Assembly (NCBI GenBank): GCA_027487945.1
Contig: JAIYCQ010000007.1
Coordinates: forward strand, 51,380-115,379
From: Caulobacteraceae bacterium
GTDB taxonomy: Bacteria > Pseudomonadota > Alphaproteobacteria > Caulobacterales > Caulobacteraceae
Direction of reading: 5' to 3'
Length of the DNA stretch: 64,000 nucleotides
Under the pieces are notes generated by a model that was not told the origin of the DNA, did not search any database, and saw nothing but the letters and a program-made list of their open reading frames with translations. Positions 9,574 to 18,637 of this stretch are shown piece after piece; position 1 is the first letter of the stretch; every line of letters starts with the position of its first letter. Made by a program: the position numbers and the translations under genes.

Positions 9574-10059
9574 CTAGACCGACTTCCCGGCCGACAGGTC
9601 GTAGCCGAACTCCGACGGCGCACCGGCGCCGCCGGTCTTGGTTTGCGGCACGTAGATCACCTTGAACGTCTTGAAGTTCAGCGCGACCTGCTCCATCAGC
9701 AACGGCGAGTTGGCATCGCTGTGCGCCTGGATGGAAGACACGAGGATATCACCCAGCTCAAGCTTGAAGTACTCGAGCTGGTCGCCGCCGGCCTTGCGGA
9801 CAACCAGAGTGCCCTTCTTGATGTGGTCGCCCTTGGTGCAGGACTTCATCAGAACCGGCGTGGCTGTGTCGACCCGCTTGACGATATTGATGTCGCTGAC
9901 CTGGACCTTGCCGGCGCCCGACCCGCTGCCGTAGTGGGCGGTTCCGGCGTTCTGCATGCCCCAGGACCAGCTAAGGACCTCGATTTCTTCTTTGTGCTTG
10001 CTGTCGGTGGATTCGCCTTTGATCCCCTCGAGCTTCAGAAATGCGTCAACCTGAGCCAT
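9574..10059 (-). CDS. hcp: Hcp (TssD), T6SS inner tube protein
   Basis: 161 residues. It begins MAQVDAFLKLEGIKGESTDS, then EIEVLSWSWGMQN, and ends with LNFKTFKVIYVPQ, all typical of the Hcp1 family. Hcp hexamers stack to form the tube that is pushed out by sheath contraction, and they can also carry small effectors in the lumen. There is no C-terminal effector extension. GGAGAG lies just upstream of the ATG. A 55-base gap to tssC and a 27-base gap to tagJ suggest hcp is part of the operon, perhaps with additional processing. Confidence 0.96.
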   Translation of the reverse strand: MAQVDAFLKLEGIKGESTDSKHKEEIEVLSWSWGMQNAGTAHYGSGSGAGKVQVSDINIVKRVDTATPVLMKSCTKGDHIKKGTLVVRKAGGDQLEYFKLELGDILVSSIQAHSDANSPLLMEQVALNFKTFKVIYVPQTKTGGAGAPSEFGYDLSAGKSV

Positions 10060-10114
10060 GCGTCTCTCCGTTGCCGGCGCTGCGGCCGGGCGAGTTTGGG
10101 TTTACCGGGTACTG

Positions 10115-11602
10115 TTACTGACCGGCGCTGCGGAGCTTGGAGACCATGCTCAGCGCAACATCCATGCCTTCGAACTGGTAGTGGGGCACAAGGCGGAAGA
10201 CCCCGCGGTAGAAGCCCGGATTGTCTTCGTCAGGCACGACTTCGATCGTCGCGTCCTTCAGCGGGCGACGGGCCTTGACCTCCTCGCTGGAGACTTCGGG
10301 CTGACCATCGACGTACTGCATGATCCAGCTCTGCAGGTCCTTCTGCAGCTGGGCTTCCTCCCGGGTCGAGCCGACCCAGTCGCGCACGATGCACTTCAGA
10401 TAGTGGGCGAAGCGGCTGGCGGCGAAGATGTAGGGCAGGCGGGCCGAGAGGTTGGCATTGGCGTTGGCGTCGCTGTCGTCATAGCGGGCCGGGAGGTGAA
10501 CCGTCTGGGCGCCGACGAAGGTGGCCTGGTCGGTGTTCTTCCGGTGCAGCAGGGCCATGAAGCCGGCCTTCGAGAGCTCGCCCTCGCGACGATCGCTGAT
10601 CGCGATTTCCGTCGGGCACTTGGCGTCCAGGGAGCCGTCGTCCGTCGGGAACAGGGCGGTGGGCAGGCCCTCGACCGTGCCGCCGGACTCGACGCCGCGG
10701 ATGCGGGTGCACCAGCCGTAGGTCTTGAAGGCCTCGGTGATGCGCGTCCCGAGCGCGTAGGCCGCGTTGACCCACAGGTGATTGTCGTGCTCGCCGCCGG
10801 TCTCTTCCTCGAAAGCGAACTCTTCGACCGGCTCGCCGTTGGCGCCGTAGGTCGGACGCCCCAGGAAGCGCGGCATGGTCAGGGCGAGGTAGCGACTGTC
10901 GGTCGACTGCCGGAACGAGTTCCAGTTGCGATAGTCGCTGGCCTCGAACTGTTTGGCGATGTCGCGCGGGTTGGACAGTTCCTGCCAGCTCTCCATCCCC
11001 AGGATCGAGGGAGCGGCGGCGGCGATGAACGGCGTGTGGGCCGCGGCGCCGATCTGGGTCAGGCCCTTCATCATCTCGACGTCGGGGCCTGTGTGGTCGA
11101 AGTAATAGTCGCAGACGAACGCGCCGTAAGGCTGCCCGCCCAGAACGCCGAACTCCGACTCGTAGATCTTCTTGAAGAGCGGGCTCTGGTCCCAGCCCGC
11201 GCCCCGGTACTGCCGGAGCGACTTGCGGGTCTCTTCCTTGGAGATGTTCATCACGCGGATCTTCAGATCCGTGCCGGTCGGGGAGTTGCCGACCATGTAC
11301 CAGAGGCCGCGCCACGCCGATTCCAGCGCCTGGAAGTCGGGGTGGTGGATGATCTGGTTGACCTGCTCGGTCAGCTTGGCGTCGATGGCCGCCCGGATGG
11401 CGTCCACGGTCGCGAACACGTCCTCGCCGATGATCGCCGAGTCGGCGAGCGCCTGCTGGGCCAGCGTCTTGACGGCTTCCTCGATCCGCGCCCGCTTGGT
11501 GTCGGTGTTGGGCTTGAACTCCTTCTGGAGGAGCGCAGCGAAATCGTCGGTGGTCGTCGCCTCGGCTGCGGCTGCAGTTCCCTGCTCTAGCTGCTGCGCC
11601 AT
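10115..11602 (-). CDS. tssC: TssC/VipB, T6SS contractile sheath large subunit
   Basis: 495 residues, the family length. Landmarks are ESAWRGLWYMVGNSPTGTDL near 94-113, GVLGGQPYGAFVCDYYF near 151-167, PFIAAAAPSILGMESW, MPRFLGRPTYG and a C-terminal CPTEIAISDRREGELSKAGF. With TssB it builds the sheath around the Hcp tube. The start has the usual acidic/Gln N-terminus (MAQQLEQG). The tssB stop is 43 bases upstream. Confidence 0.97.
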   Translation of the reverse strand: MAQQLEQGTAAAAEATTTDDFAALLQKEFKPNTDTKRARIEEAVKTLAQQALADSAIIGEDVFATVDAIRAAIDAKLTEQVNQIIHHPDFQALESAWRGLWYMVGNSPTGTDLKIRVMNISKEETRKSLRQYRGAGWDQSPLFKKIYESEFGVLGGQPYGAFVCDYYFDHTGPDVEMMKGLTQIGAAAHTPFIAAAAPSILGMESWQELSNPRDIAKQFEASDYRNWNSFRQSTDSRYLALTMPRFLGRPTYGANGEPVEEFAFEEETGGEHDNHLWVNAAYALGTRITEAFKTYGWCTRIRGVESGGTVEGLPTALFPTDDGSLDAKCPTEIAISDRREGELSKAGFMALLHRKNTDQATFVGAQTVHLPARYDDSDANANANLSARLPYIFAASRFAHYLKCIVRDWVGSTREEAQLQKDLQSWIMQYVDGQPEVSSEEVKARRPLKDATIEVVPDEDNPGFYRGVFRLVPHYQFEGMDVALSMVSKLRSAGQ

Positions 11603-11645
11603 GTTGTTCAGGCCCCTTGGAAAGCGAAACGTCGGTGGTGTGAGG

Positions 11646-12158
11646 TTACTCGGCCGAATCGTCGGCGGGCGGCTTCGCAGCGGCCAGCGACTTCAGCAGG
11701 TCGGGGTCCTTCAGAACCTTGTCGAGCAGGCCCTGGGCGCCGTCCTTGCCGTCCATGTAGAGCATCAGGTCGTTGAGTTGCTGACGAGCCTCGAGAAGCT
11801 TGGCCAGGGCCGGGACCTTCTTGGCGACCGCGCCGGGCGAGAAGTCGTCCATCGACGAGAAGGTCATGTCGACGGCCAGCTTGCCGTCGCCCGTAAGGGT
11901 GTTGCTGACGTTGAACGCCGCCCGGGGGGCGATGCCGCGCATCTTCTGTTCGAAGTTGTCGATCGAGAAGTCCTCGAACTCGCGCTTGTCGAGCTCCTTC
12001 TTCTCGACCTGCGACTTGCCCGACAGATCGCTCATCACGCCCATGACGAAGGGCAGTTCCACCGCCTGACGCGCGTCGCCGGTGGCGACCTCGTATTCGA
12101 TGTGCACACGTGGCGCGCGATTTTCCTTGATGAAGCGCTGGCCGCTTTTGACCGCCAT
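11646..12158 (-). CDS. tssB: TssB/VipA, T6SS contractile sheath small subunit
   Basis: 170 residues. Signatures are RAPRVHIEYEVATGDA, ELPFVMGVMSDLSG near residues 30-45, and FEDFSIDNFEQKMRGIAPRA. TssB pairs with TssC to form the sheath and is the site where TagJ docks in some systems. Two adjacent ATGs exist at 12161 and 12158; the second is 6 bases from a GGGGG Shine-Dalgarno and is preferred. A 109-base gap separates it from tssA, long enough for an internal promoter, but I see no clear one. Confidence 0.96.
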   Translation of the reverse strand: MAVKSGQRFIKENRAPRVHIEYEVATGDARQAVELPFVMGVMSDLSGKSQVEKKELDKREFEDFSIDNFEQKMRGIAPRAAFNVSNTLTGDGKLAVDMTFSSMDDFSPGAVAKKVPALAKLLEARQQLNDLMLYMDGKDGAQGLLDKVLKDPDLLKSLAAAKPPADDSAE

Positions 12159-12267
12159 CATAGTCCCCCTGTGCGCATACCCACGTCGCCTGAACGACGA
12201 TCCGCGGATACAGTTCATCGACCGTGGATATCAACCGTAGAGCAAGAGTCGCGGTTTCTCAAAGCGT

Positions 12268-13275
12268 TCAATCGTCGTCGTTACCGGAATCGCGCTCCTC
12301 ATCGACCTCGCTCCGCATAAGCACGCGACGGGCGTCGGACAGACTGTCGGGGGCGATATCTTGGAGCACCGTAAGGAAATCGAGAGTGACCCACGCCCGC
12401 GCCCGCTTCAGGGCCAGCGGCACCGGGCTCGCCGGCTCATGGCGGGCGTAGTAGGCGCAGATCGCGTCCAGCGCCCTTACAACGTCATCCCTGTTGCGGA
12501 TCGCTCCGGGTGCGCCGGTTACGCCTGAGGGTGCGGGTTCGGACGAGGTGTCCCCGTCCTCTGCGTCGTCGGCCCCCGAGGGGCTGCCAATGAAGGCCCC
12601 GATAGCCTTCTGCATGCGCCGCAGGGACTGCATCAGCGGCGTGAAATCCGGCCGATCGGCGGTGGACTGCGCGTTTTCGGTGAAGGCGGCGTCGCACCGC
12701 TTGATTGCCTCGGCGATGGTGTCCAGATGGTCGAGACTTGCGGCCAGCTTTTCCTTGCCATCGCCCTGCATGATGCGCGCGAAGCCGACATTGCTGCCCT
12801 CGCCCTCACCGGCGAACAGCTCGAGATCGGCCACGGCGAAGGCGCCGTGTCGCGAATCGCTGACCAGCGGAACGGCTTCCAGCGCGGACAGGAAGGCGCG
12901 GCGTTGCGCCAACTCGGCGCATCGGGATTTGCGGCCCTGGGCGCCGACGTCGTCGAGGCTGGGATAGACTGTCTCCCAGCTCTGCAGCAGCCCGGCCAGC
13001 AACATCGCGCCGCCCGCGACCTGCTCAAGGTCACCGAGCTTCGCGCCCGCTCGACACACATAAACCGCCAGCCAGAGATCCTTCGAACGACGAAGCATCT
13101 GGACGACCTCATCGGTGACCGCCCGCCAGTTGGGTTCGTCGCCGTTGAACTCGCTGCGCTGAACGGACTCGAACACGTCATCGAGCGCCAGTCGGTCGTT
13201 GTCGTCGCTGAGGTCGATCCCGGCGGGGGCGTCCTCCGAGACAGGCTCAAGCAAGGCGTCGACGTCGATCTGCAT
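12268..13275 (-). CDS. tssA: TssA (ImpA family), T6SS tail assembly protein
   Basis: 335 residues. It begins MQIDVDALLEPVSEDAPAGI, contains LDDVFESVQRSEFNGDEPNW, and has LLRRSKDLWLAVYVCRAGAKL-like sequence and LLAGLLQSWETVYPSLDD, all ImpA N-terminal features. The short C-terminus places it with the small TssA class. TssA coordinates baseplate, tube and sheath assembly. It is the first gene of leftward operon 1 and diverges from vgrG. The ATG at 13275 has GGGAG about 9 bases upstream; the upstream open frame (to 13434) is low quality and overlaps the promoter region. Confidence 0.93.
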   Translation of the reverse strand: MQIDVDALLEPVSEDAPAGIDLSDDNDRLALDDVFESVQRSEFNGDEPNWRAVTDEVVQMLRRSKDLWLAVYVCRAGAKLGDLEQVAGGAMLLAGLLQSWETVYPSLDDVGAQGRKSRCAELAQRRAFLSALEAVPLVSDSRHGAFAVADLELFAGEGEGSNVGFARIMQGDGKEKLAASLDHLDTIAEAIKRCDAAFTENAQSTADRPDFTPLMQSLRRMQKAIGAFIGSPSGADDAEDGDTSSEPAPSGVTGAPGAIRNRDDVVRALDAICAYYARHEPASPVPLALKRARAWVTLDFLTVLQDIAPDSLSDARRVLMRSEVDEERDSGNDDD

Positions 13276-13479
13276 GTGGATGCGCTCCCCCCGGACCGGT
13301 TCCGCGCAAGGCGCCGCCGAGGGGCGCCGCCGCCAGACGGCCTGCGGTGCAAAGCTTAGGCTGGGGCATGTTTGGCGCGCAATAACAAAGCCCGTGGGTT
13401 CCAACGCTTGCTGACCGGCGTTCTGCCGGTGCAAACTCCATCCGGGCCGCCACCGCGGCGAGGGGGCGTATCGGGCGCG
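13276..13479. promoter_or_regulatory. Divergent tssA / vgrG control region
   Basis: About 200 bases between the two divergent T6SS units, so it must hold the promoters of operon 1 and the vgrG unit. Two copies of GGTGCAAA occur here, at about 13346 and 13428. A sigma54-like arrangement (GG and GC 12 bases apart, TGGGGCATGTTTGGC, at about 13362-13376) is present on the + strand but is a poor match. No confident -35/-10 pair was identified. Confidence 0.4.
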
Positions 13480-15534
13480 ATGGCGCAGTCATTCAGCCAA
13501 GCAGGACGACTGGCGTCGGTCACCGTCGAGACATTGCGGGACCAGCTCGCGCTGGAGCGGTTCACCGTCGCCAGCCGTCTGAGCGAGCCGTTTACGCTGA
13601 CGGTCGACGTGATGGCCAAATCGCCCATCGACTTCGGGCCGGTGCTGTACCAGCCGGTCACCATCAGTATGGAGGCCAAGAGCCAGGTCGCCCGGACCTT
13701 TCACGGTCTGCTTTACTCGGTCGAGCGCCATGACGATGACCAGACCACCGTCCGCTATCAGCTGACGGTGAAGCCCTGGCTGAGCGCGCTGCATGAACGC
13801 AGCGACGTCCGCATCTTCCAGGAGATGACGGCCCGCGAGGTGATCGAATCGGTTTTCGCTGACGCCGGTTTCTCCGACTACGACTTCACCGGCGTGGAGG
13901 GGCAGCTGGCCCGCCGGGAGTACTGCGTCCAGTACCGTGAGACCGACTTCTCCTTCGTCGCGCGACTGCTCGAGGACGAGGGCCTCTACTACTACTTCCG
14001 CCACGAGCCGGGCCGGCACGTGATGGTTATCGGCGACGGCCCGGCCGGCCATCGACCGCCGGAAAACACGCCGTCCGTCGACTATGTCTCCGGCAGCGGC
14101 GACAGGGGGCGGCGCAAACTCAACATCTGGCGCTGGTCCGAACGGCTGACCACGTCGGTCTCCGCCGTCCAGGTTGGCGAGCATCATTTTATCCACCCGC
14201 GAGAGCGCAATGCTGGCTCGGCCCAGCCTTCCGACCAGGGACCGACCCGGGCGTCTTCGGCCTTCTATGATTTTCCGGCGGGCGTCGGAGCCCTGGCCGA
14301 GTCGGGTGTCATCAAGAGCGGCAAGCTGCCGGCCGAGAGCAAGCGCGAAGCCGAGATCCGTCTGCAGGGCCTGCGCGCCGAGCACCGCCGGTTCGTCGGC
14401 GAAGGCGACGCGTTCGAGGTCATCGCCGGCGACAAGCTCACCCTGGCGCGGCACCCGCAGGCGCGACTGAACGGTGACTACCTGCTGATCGGCACGACGC
14501 ATGTGTTCGCCAGTGAGTCCTATCGCTCAAGCGATACCGAGGACCATGTCCTCGAGGTCCATCTCGAGGCGATTCCCTTCGACCATCGCTGGCGGCCACC
14601 GCGGATCACGCCGCGGCCTCTGGTCGGCGGGCCGCAGACGGCGCGGGTGGTCGGGCCGGACGCAGAAACCATCCACACCGACCAGCATGGTCGGGTGAAG
14701 GTCCAGTTCTTCTGGGACCGTTCAGGCCGGTGGGACCAGAACAGTTCCTGCTGGGTGCGGGTCTCCCAGGGCTGGGCCGACGGCGGGTTCGGCGCGGTGA
14801 TGCTGCCGCGCATCGGCCAGGAGGTGATCGTCGACTTCCTGGATGGCGATCCGGACCGGCCGATCATCACCGGCCGCGTCTACAACGCAGACAAGATGCC
14901 GCCCTACGCCTTGCCTGACCGCAAGACGGTGTCGACGATCAAGAGCCGCACGGTCGGCGCGGCGGGCAGCTATCCGGAGGCCGAGGAGGCGCCGAAGTCG
15001 GGCGAGCCCGGCTTCAACGAACTCCGCTTCGAGGACGCCGGCGGCAAGGAAGAAGTCTTCCTGCACGCCCAGCGGGACCGGAAGACCTGGGTCCGCCTGG
15101 ACGACGAAGAGAAGATCGGCCGTGACCAGAAGCAGCGCGTCGGCCGCGACCGGTCATCGGTCGTCCGCCGCCACGAGTCCCTGACCGTCGAGGACGGCGA
15201 CGAGACCCGCAAGCTGAAGAAGGGCTCCCGCAAGACCACGATCAAGGGCGACGACACCCTGAAGATCGAGTCCGGCAACAGCAAGACGACGGTCGACAGC
15301 GGCGACTACACCGTCAAGGTTTCCAAGGGAAAGGTGCTGATCGACGCCAAACAGTCGATCGAGCTGAAGGTCGGACAGACGAGTATCAAGCTGACGCCGT
15401 CCGGGATCGAGATGACCAGCATGAACGTCAAGATCGACGCCAAGATGTCGCTGGCGGCGAAGGGCGGCCTGACGACCGACCTGAAGGCGGGCATCCTCTT
15501 CACGGTCAACGGCGCCGTTGTGATGATCAACTAG
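13480..15534 (+). CDS. vgrG: VgrG (TssI), T6SS spike protein without a C-terminal effector domain
   Basis: 684 residues. The N-terminal gp27-like part has SEPFTLTVDVMAKSP and REYCVQYRETDFSFVARLLE near residues 146-165. A gp5 OB-fold follows (HTDQHGRVKVQFFWDR, GFGAVMLPRIGQEVIVDFLD). The C-terminal repetitive needle strands run through DETRKLKKGSRKTTIKGDDT to the end at VNGAVVMIN. There is no toxin domain, so any effector must ride through PAAR/adaptor proteins. The start ATG at 13480 gives the family N-terminus (FSQAGRLASVTV); the longer frame from 13372 would run into the promoter region. Confidence 0.95.
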   Translation: MAQSFSQAGRLASVTVETLRDQLALERFTVASRLSEPFTLTVDVMAKSPIDFGPVLYQPVTISMEAKSQVARTFHGLLYSVERHDDDQTTVRYQLTVKPWLSALHERSDVRIFQEMTAREVIESVFADAGFSDYDFTGVEGQLARREYCVQYRETDFSFVARLLEDEGLYYYFRHEPGRHVMVIGDGPAGHRPPENTPSVDYVSGSGDRGRRKLNIWRWSERLTTSVSAVQVGEHHFIHPRERNAGSAQPSDQGPTRASSAFYDFPAGVGALAESGVIKSGKLPAESKREAEIRLQGLRAEHRRFVGEGDAFEVIAGDKLTLARHPQARLNGDYLLIGTTHVFASESYRSSDTEDHVLEVHLEAIPFDHRWRPPRITPRPLVGGPQTARVVGPDAETIHTDQHGRVKVQFFWDRSGRWDQNSSCWVRVSQGWADGGFGAVMLPRIGQEVIVDFLDGDPDRPIITGRVYNADKMPPYALPDRKTVSTIKSRTVGAAGSYPEAEEAPKSGEPGFNELRFEDAGGKEEVFLHAQRDRKTWVRLDDEEKIGRDQKQRVGRDRSSVVRRHESLTVEDGDETRKLKKGSRKTTIKGDDTLKIESGNSKTTVDSGDYTVKVSKGKVLIDAKQSIELKVGQTSIKLTPSGIEMTSMNVKIDAKMSLAAKGGLTTDLKAGILFTVNGAVVMIN

Positions 15535-15543
15535 GGGCGATGC

Positions 15544-16104
15544 GTGGCGAGTGACGGCTGGACCAGGGTGAAGTGGACCGAAGCGGGGCAGATCACGGCG
15601 ATCCTCGGCTGGAAAGCCGCGCCTGAAGATCCGCCGGCCGCCAATCCGCCCCGCGCCTATTTCGACGCGCTGCGGGCCTCCGGCCGCGACGCCGACGCCG
15701 TGGAGTTCCTGTCTCAGGCGCTGCCGCGCTGGGAGGCGGTGGCCTGGGCGGCCCGCATGGTCCGGGACCTCGGCGCGCCCGCTGACGAGGCTGACGCCCG
15801 CGCCCTGAAGGCCGCGCTGCTCTGGGTTCAGGACCCGACCGAGGACCGGCGGCGCGCCGCTCAGACAGCGGCGGAAGACGCCGAGCCCGACAGTCCCGCT
15901 CGTCTCGCCGCGCTGGCCGCCTTCTATTCCGGCGGCTCGATGAGCCCTCCGGAGGCCGAGATCCTGCCGGCCCCGCGGGACGCCGCCGGCCGATTCGCGG
16001 CCGGGGCCATCCTGACCGCCGCCGCACGCACTGCGGACATGGACGCGGCGCTGGCGGCCAGTCTTGGCGCCGGCTCGGCCATCGCCGCAGGCCAGGCGAC
16101 CTGA
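15544..16104 (+). CDS. T6SS-associated protein of unknown function (resembles the DUF6931 group)
   Basis: 186 residues, mostly helical and Ala-rich, without a signal peptide. It starts with GTG 9 bases after the vgrG stop, with GGGG in between, and ends 5 bases before tagH, so it is co-transcribed with both. WVQDPTEDRRRAAQTAAE and PARLAALAAFYSGGSMSPPE match my memory of a T6SS-linked family called DUF6931; I cannot verify the number. Its place between the spike gene and the FHA gene suggests an assembly or cargo-loading helper, which is inference only. Confidence 0.7.
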   Translation: MASDGWTRVKWTEAGQITAILGWKAAPEDPPAANPPRAYFDALRASGRDADAVEFLSQALPRWEAVAWAARMVRDLGAPADEADARALKAALLWVQDPTEDRRRAAQTAAEDAEPDSPARLAALAAFYSGGSMSPPEAEILPAPRDAAGRFAAGAILTAAARTADMDAALAASLGAGSAIAAGQAT

Positions 16105-16109
16105 TCGTC

Positions 16110-17492
16110 ATGGCCCTGACCCTGAGCATCACCAACCTCGACAAGCTGGACAACGGCGAGAGCACCCGGCTGGTGCTGGACCGCCATGGCGCGGTGATCG
16201 GCCGCTCGCCGCACGCCGACTGGAGCCTGCCCGACCCGCGCAACTACATCTCAAGCACCCACTGCGAGGTGGAGTTCAGGGACGGCGACTACTGGCTCGT
16301 CGACCGTTCGACCAACGGCCTGTTCGTCAACGGCGCCAAGGAGCGGCTGGCCGCGCCGCACCGGCTGGCGGACGGGGATGAGCTGGCCATCGGCCACTAT
16401 CGCGTCTCGACGCGGCTGGACAACGCCGCCGCCCCCCGGGCCGCGCCCCCACCGGAACCGGCGGGGGGCTGGAACGGCTGGGACGCGCCGGCCCCCGCGC
16501 CTGCGCCGGCCGTCTCCCCGGGCATGGGATTTGACGCCCCTCCGCCCGCGCCCCAGCCGGTCGCGCCGCCGGTGTCCGACTGGCAGGCGCAGGCGGCCAC
16601 CCACCGGGACGGCTGGGCGGCTGAACCGGCCGGGACCTGGGGATCGCCCGCCGCGCAGGATGACTGGTCCGCGCCGGCCTCGGCGCTCAGCGGCCGCGGC
16701 GCCATGGCCGAGTCCTGGACCCCGCCGCCGCCGGCCCCGGTCGAGGACGTCTGGGGCAAGCTGGAAGAGAGCAACCGCGTCGACTGGGGCCGTGGCGGCT
16801 TCGACGGCCGCTGGGGCGCGCCGGCGCCCGCCACCGCGCCGCCGGTCGCCGCCGGAGCCGCCGGAGCCGCCGGCGCCGCTGCGCCTCGGCCTGCGCCGGC
16901 CGCTTCGCCGGACGCCGCCGCCTGGGCGGCGCTTTTGGCCAGCACCGGGCTCAAGCCCGCCGACATCGGCCCGCCGGAAAAGGCCGGGGCCACCGCCGGC
17001 GCCCTGCTGCACCGTCTGGTTTCCGGCCTCGTGGTGATGCTCGAGGCCCGGGCCCGCGCCAAGGCCCAGCTCGGCGCGCAGGGCACCGCCTTCAACCCCG
17101 ACGGCAACAACCCGCTGAAGTTCAGCCGCACCCCCGACCAGGCGCTGCTCCAGCTTCTGGGCCCGCCGCAGCGCGGCTACCTCGACGCGGAACGCGCCGT
17201 GGACGACGCCTTCAAGGACCTCCAGGCCCACCAGATGGCCACCCTGGCCGCCATGCAGGGCGCGCTGAGGTCGACGCTTGACCGCTTCAGCCCCCAGGCC
17301 ATCCGCGACCGCGCCGAAAGCCGCGGCCTGCTGTCCAAGATCCTGCCCGGCGCCCGGGAAGCCAACCTCTGGAAAGCCTACGAGCGCGAGTTCGAAGGCG
17401 TGGTCGAGGGCTCCGACGAAGCCTTCATGGACGTCTTCGCCAAGGCGTTCCGCGAGGCGTACGAACGGGCGTCGGGCGGGGGGCGGTGGTGA
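16110..17492 (+). CDS. tagH: TagH, FHA-domain T6SS regulator (Fha)
   Basis: 460 residues. An N-terminal FHA domain (about 1-100) has GAVIGRSPHADWSLPD, the phosphothreonine-binding ISSTHCEV, and STNGLFVNGA. A long Pro/Ala-rich low-complexity linker follows (about 105-280). The C-terminal TagH/ImpI-type helical domain (about 290-450) has NNPLKFSRTPDQALLQLLG and DAFKDLQAHQMATLAAMQ. In systems with PpkA/PppA the FHA domain reads phospho-threonine on a T6SS partner and promotes firing. ppkA, pppA and tagF lie in the same block, which completes the circuit. Confidence 0.93.
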   Translation: MALTLSITNLDKLDNGESTRLVLDRHGAVIGRSPHADWSLPDPRNYISSTHCEVEFRDGDYWLVDRSTNGLFVNGAKERLAAPHRLADGDELAIGHYRVSTRLDNAAAPRAAPPPEPAGGWNGWDAPAPAPAPAVSPGMGFDAPPPAPQPVAPPVSDWQAQAATHRDGWAAEPAGTWGSPAAQDDWSAPASALSGRGAMAESWTPPPPAPVEDVWGKLEESNRVDWGRGGFDGRWGAPAPATAPPVAAGAAGAAGAAAPRPAPAASPDAAAWAALLASTGLKPADIGPPEKAGATAGALLHRLVSGLVVMLEARARAKAQLGAQGTAFNPDGNNPLKFSRTPDQALLQLLGPPQRGYLDAERAVDDAFKDLQAHQMATLAAMQGALRSTLDRFSPQAIRDRAESRGLLSKILPGAREANLWKAYEREFEGVVEGSDEAFMDVFAKAFREAYERASGGGRW

Positions 17493-17500
17493 CGGACGCG

Positions 17501-18241
17501 TCAGCGGACGGCGACGACGTCCTGCCCGCGTATCCCGACGATAAGGTTGAAGTCATAGACGTCGCCGTCCGGTTGGCGGACCTTTATCGCCGCGCCGCCG
17601 CGCCTCGACAGGCAGTCGGCCAGCCGGCCGCTTGCGCAGATGTCGAGGTCGAGGTCGCGCTCGTCGAACTCGACCTCGCCGACCTCCATGAAGCTGGCGG
17701 CCATACGCAAGAAGCTTTCGGCATAGGCGTCGCGCGTTTCCACGCCGTAGGCGGCGACGTACTGGCGGATGTAGGCGTCGAGGTAGAGCAGCAACTGGTC
17801 CCAGTCGCGCTCACGCCACAGTCCGGCCAGACGACGCAGCTCGGCGGCGATGCGCGGCGTGGCGCTCGGATCCAGCTGCAACAGCCCTCCCAGATCGGGC
17901 GCCGAGCCAACATCCGCGCTGAACGCGCCCAGCCCTGTCTCGCCCTGCTGTCCCGCGGTCACCGTCGCCGAGGTCTCCAGCAGGGTGACGAGACCGGCGA
18001 GCGTATCGCCGTCGAACCGGGCCTGTTCGACCTTGAGCGTGACCTCTCCGCCCGCGCTCCAGACGCCGGTCGCGCGAGACGGCCGGATGCTCGCGATGTT
18101 TGACCCGCGCAGGGCGTACTCGTTGACCGGCATGCGAACCGCGTGCTGTGCGCCGAGCCGGATAACCGGGATGTCGTTGAGATAAAGATCTGCCTTCCCC
18201 GCGGGCGTGGCCAAAGTCATCCAGATCGAGGTTGTCATCAT
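17501..18241 (-). CDS. Unknown protein divergent from the effector cassette
   Basis: 246 residues with no family I recognise. The first ~100 residues look beta-rich (SIWMTLATPAGKADLYLNDI, VIRLGAQHAVRM, GGEVTLKVEQARFDGDTLAG). A helical middle follows (RIAAELRRLAGLWRERDW, LLLYLDAYIRQYVAAYG), then an acidic beta C-terminus (EVEFDERDLDLDICASG). There is no signal peptide or membrane segment, so it should be cytoplasmic. It starts with tandem ATGs at 18241/18238 and faces the 18278 gene across only 36 bases. The position inside a T6SS block beside a candidate effector cassette suggests an immunity protein, chaperone or regulator; none is shown by sequence. Confidence 0.7.
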   Translation of the reverse strand: MMTTSIWMTLATPAGKADLYLNDIPVIRLGAQHAVRMPVNEYALRGSNIASIRPSRATGVWSAGGEVTLKVEQARFDGDTLAGLVTLLETSATVTAGQQGETGLGAFSADVGSAPDLGGLLQLDPSATPRIAAELRRLAGLWRERDWDQLLLYLDAYIRQYVAAYGVETRDAYAESFLRMAASFMEVGEVEFDERDLDLDICASGRLADCLSRRGGAAIKVRQPDGDVYDFNLIVGIRGQDVVAVR

Positions 18242-18277
18242 TCGCTTCGTGGTTTGACCTGATCCACCTTATCCGGG

Positions 18278-18637
18278 ATGGTCGATATTGAAAGGGCGGG
18301 GCAGGTGGTTCGAGCGGTCGCGATCACGCAGGCGCAGATGCAGGCGCTGGAGCGGATGACGCTTTCGCAGTATTGCGCGCGCGTGTCGCCGCTGGTGTCG
18401 CCGAACGGTCGCGTCGACCCGGAAATCCTCGACCACATCGGGGCCGTCGTGACGTTCCTCGCGGCCTTTGGCGTGCGAATGGAAGCGGATGTCGAACCGG
18501 TTCTGGTCGCTTGCTGGCCGCGCGGCCGCGCCGCGCTCGAGACGCCCGAGATGCGCGACATCCTCACCGACGATGAACGGCCGGGCTGGTTGAAATCGAT
18601 GCAGATCCTAAGTCTGCTGGAGGCGGCTCGTGGGTAG
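18278..18637 (+). CDS. Small helical protein upstream of the candidate T6SS effector
   Basis: 119 residues, no recognised family. It is predicted mainly helical (AITQAQMQALERMTLSQYCA, PEILDHIGAVVTFLAAFGVR, GWLKSMQILSLLEAARG). Its 3' end overlaps the start of the 599-aa gene by 8 bases, and the Shine-Dalgarno of that gene (GGAGG at 18619-18623) lies inside it, so the two are translationally coupled. Such an arrangement is typical of a small chaperone or adaptor made with its client, but function is inferred only from position. Confidence 0.7.
   Translation: MVDIERAGQVVRAVAITQAQMQALERMTLSQYCARVSPLVSPNGRVDPEILDHIGAVVTFLAAFGVRMEADVEPVLVACWPRGRAALETPEMRDILTDDERPGWLKSMQILSLLEAARG

Noticed and set aside
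13362..13376. Sigma54-like promoter before vgrG
   Set aside because: GG and GC are 12 bases apart, but the flanking bases fit the consensus poorly and a GC-rich sequence gives such hits by chance. Kept only as a remark in the control-region entry.
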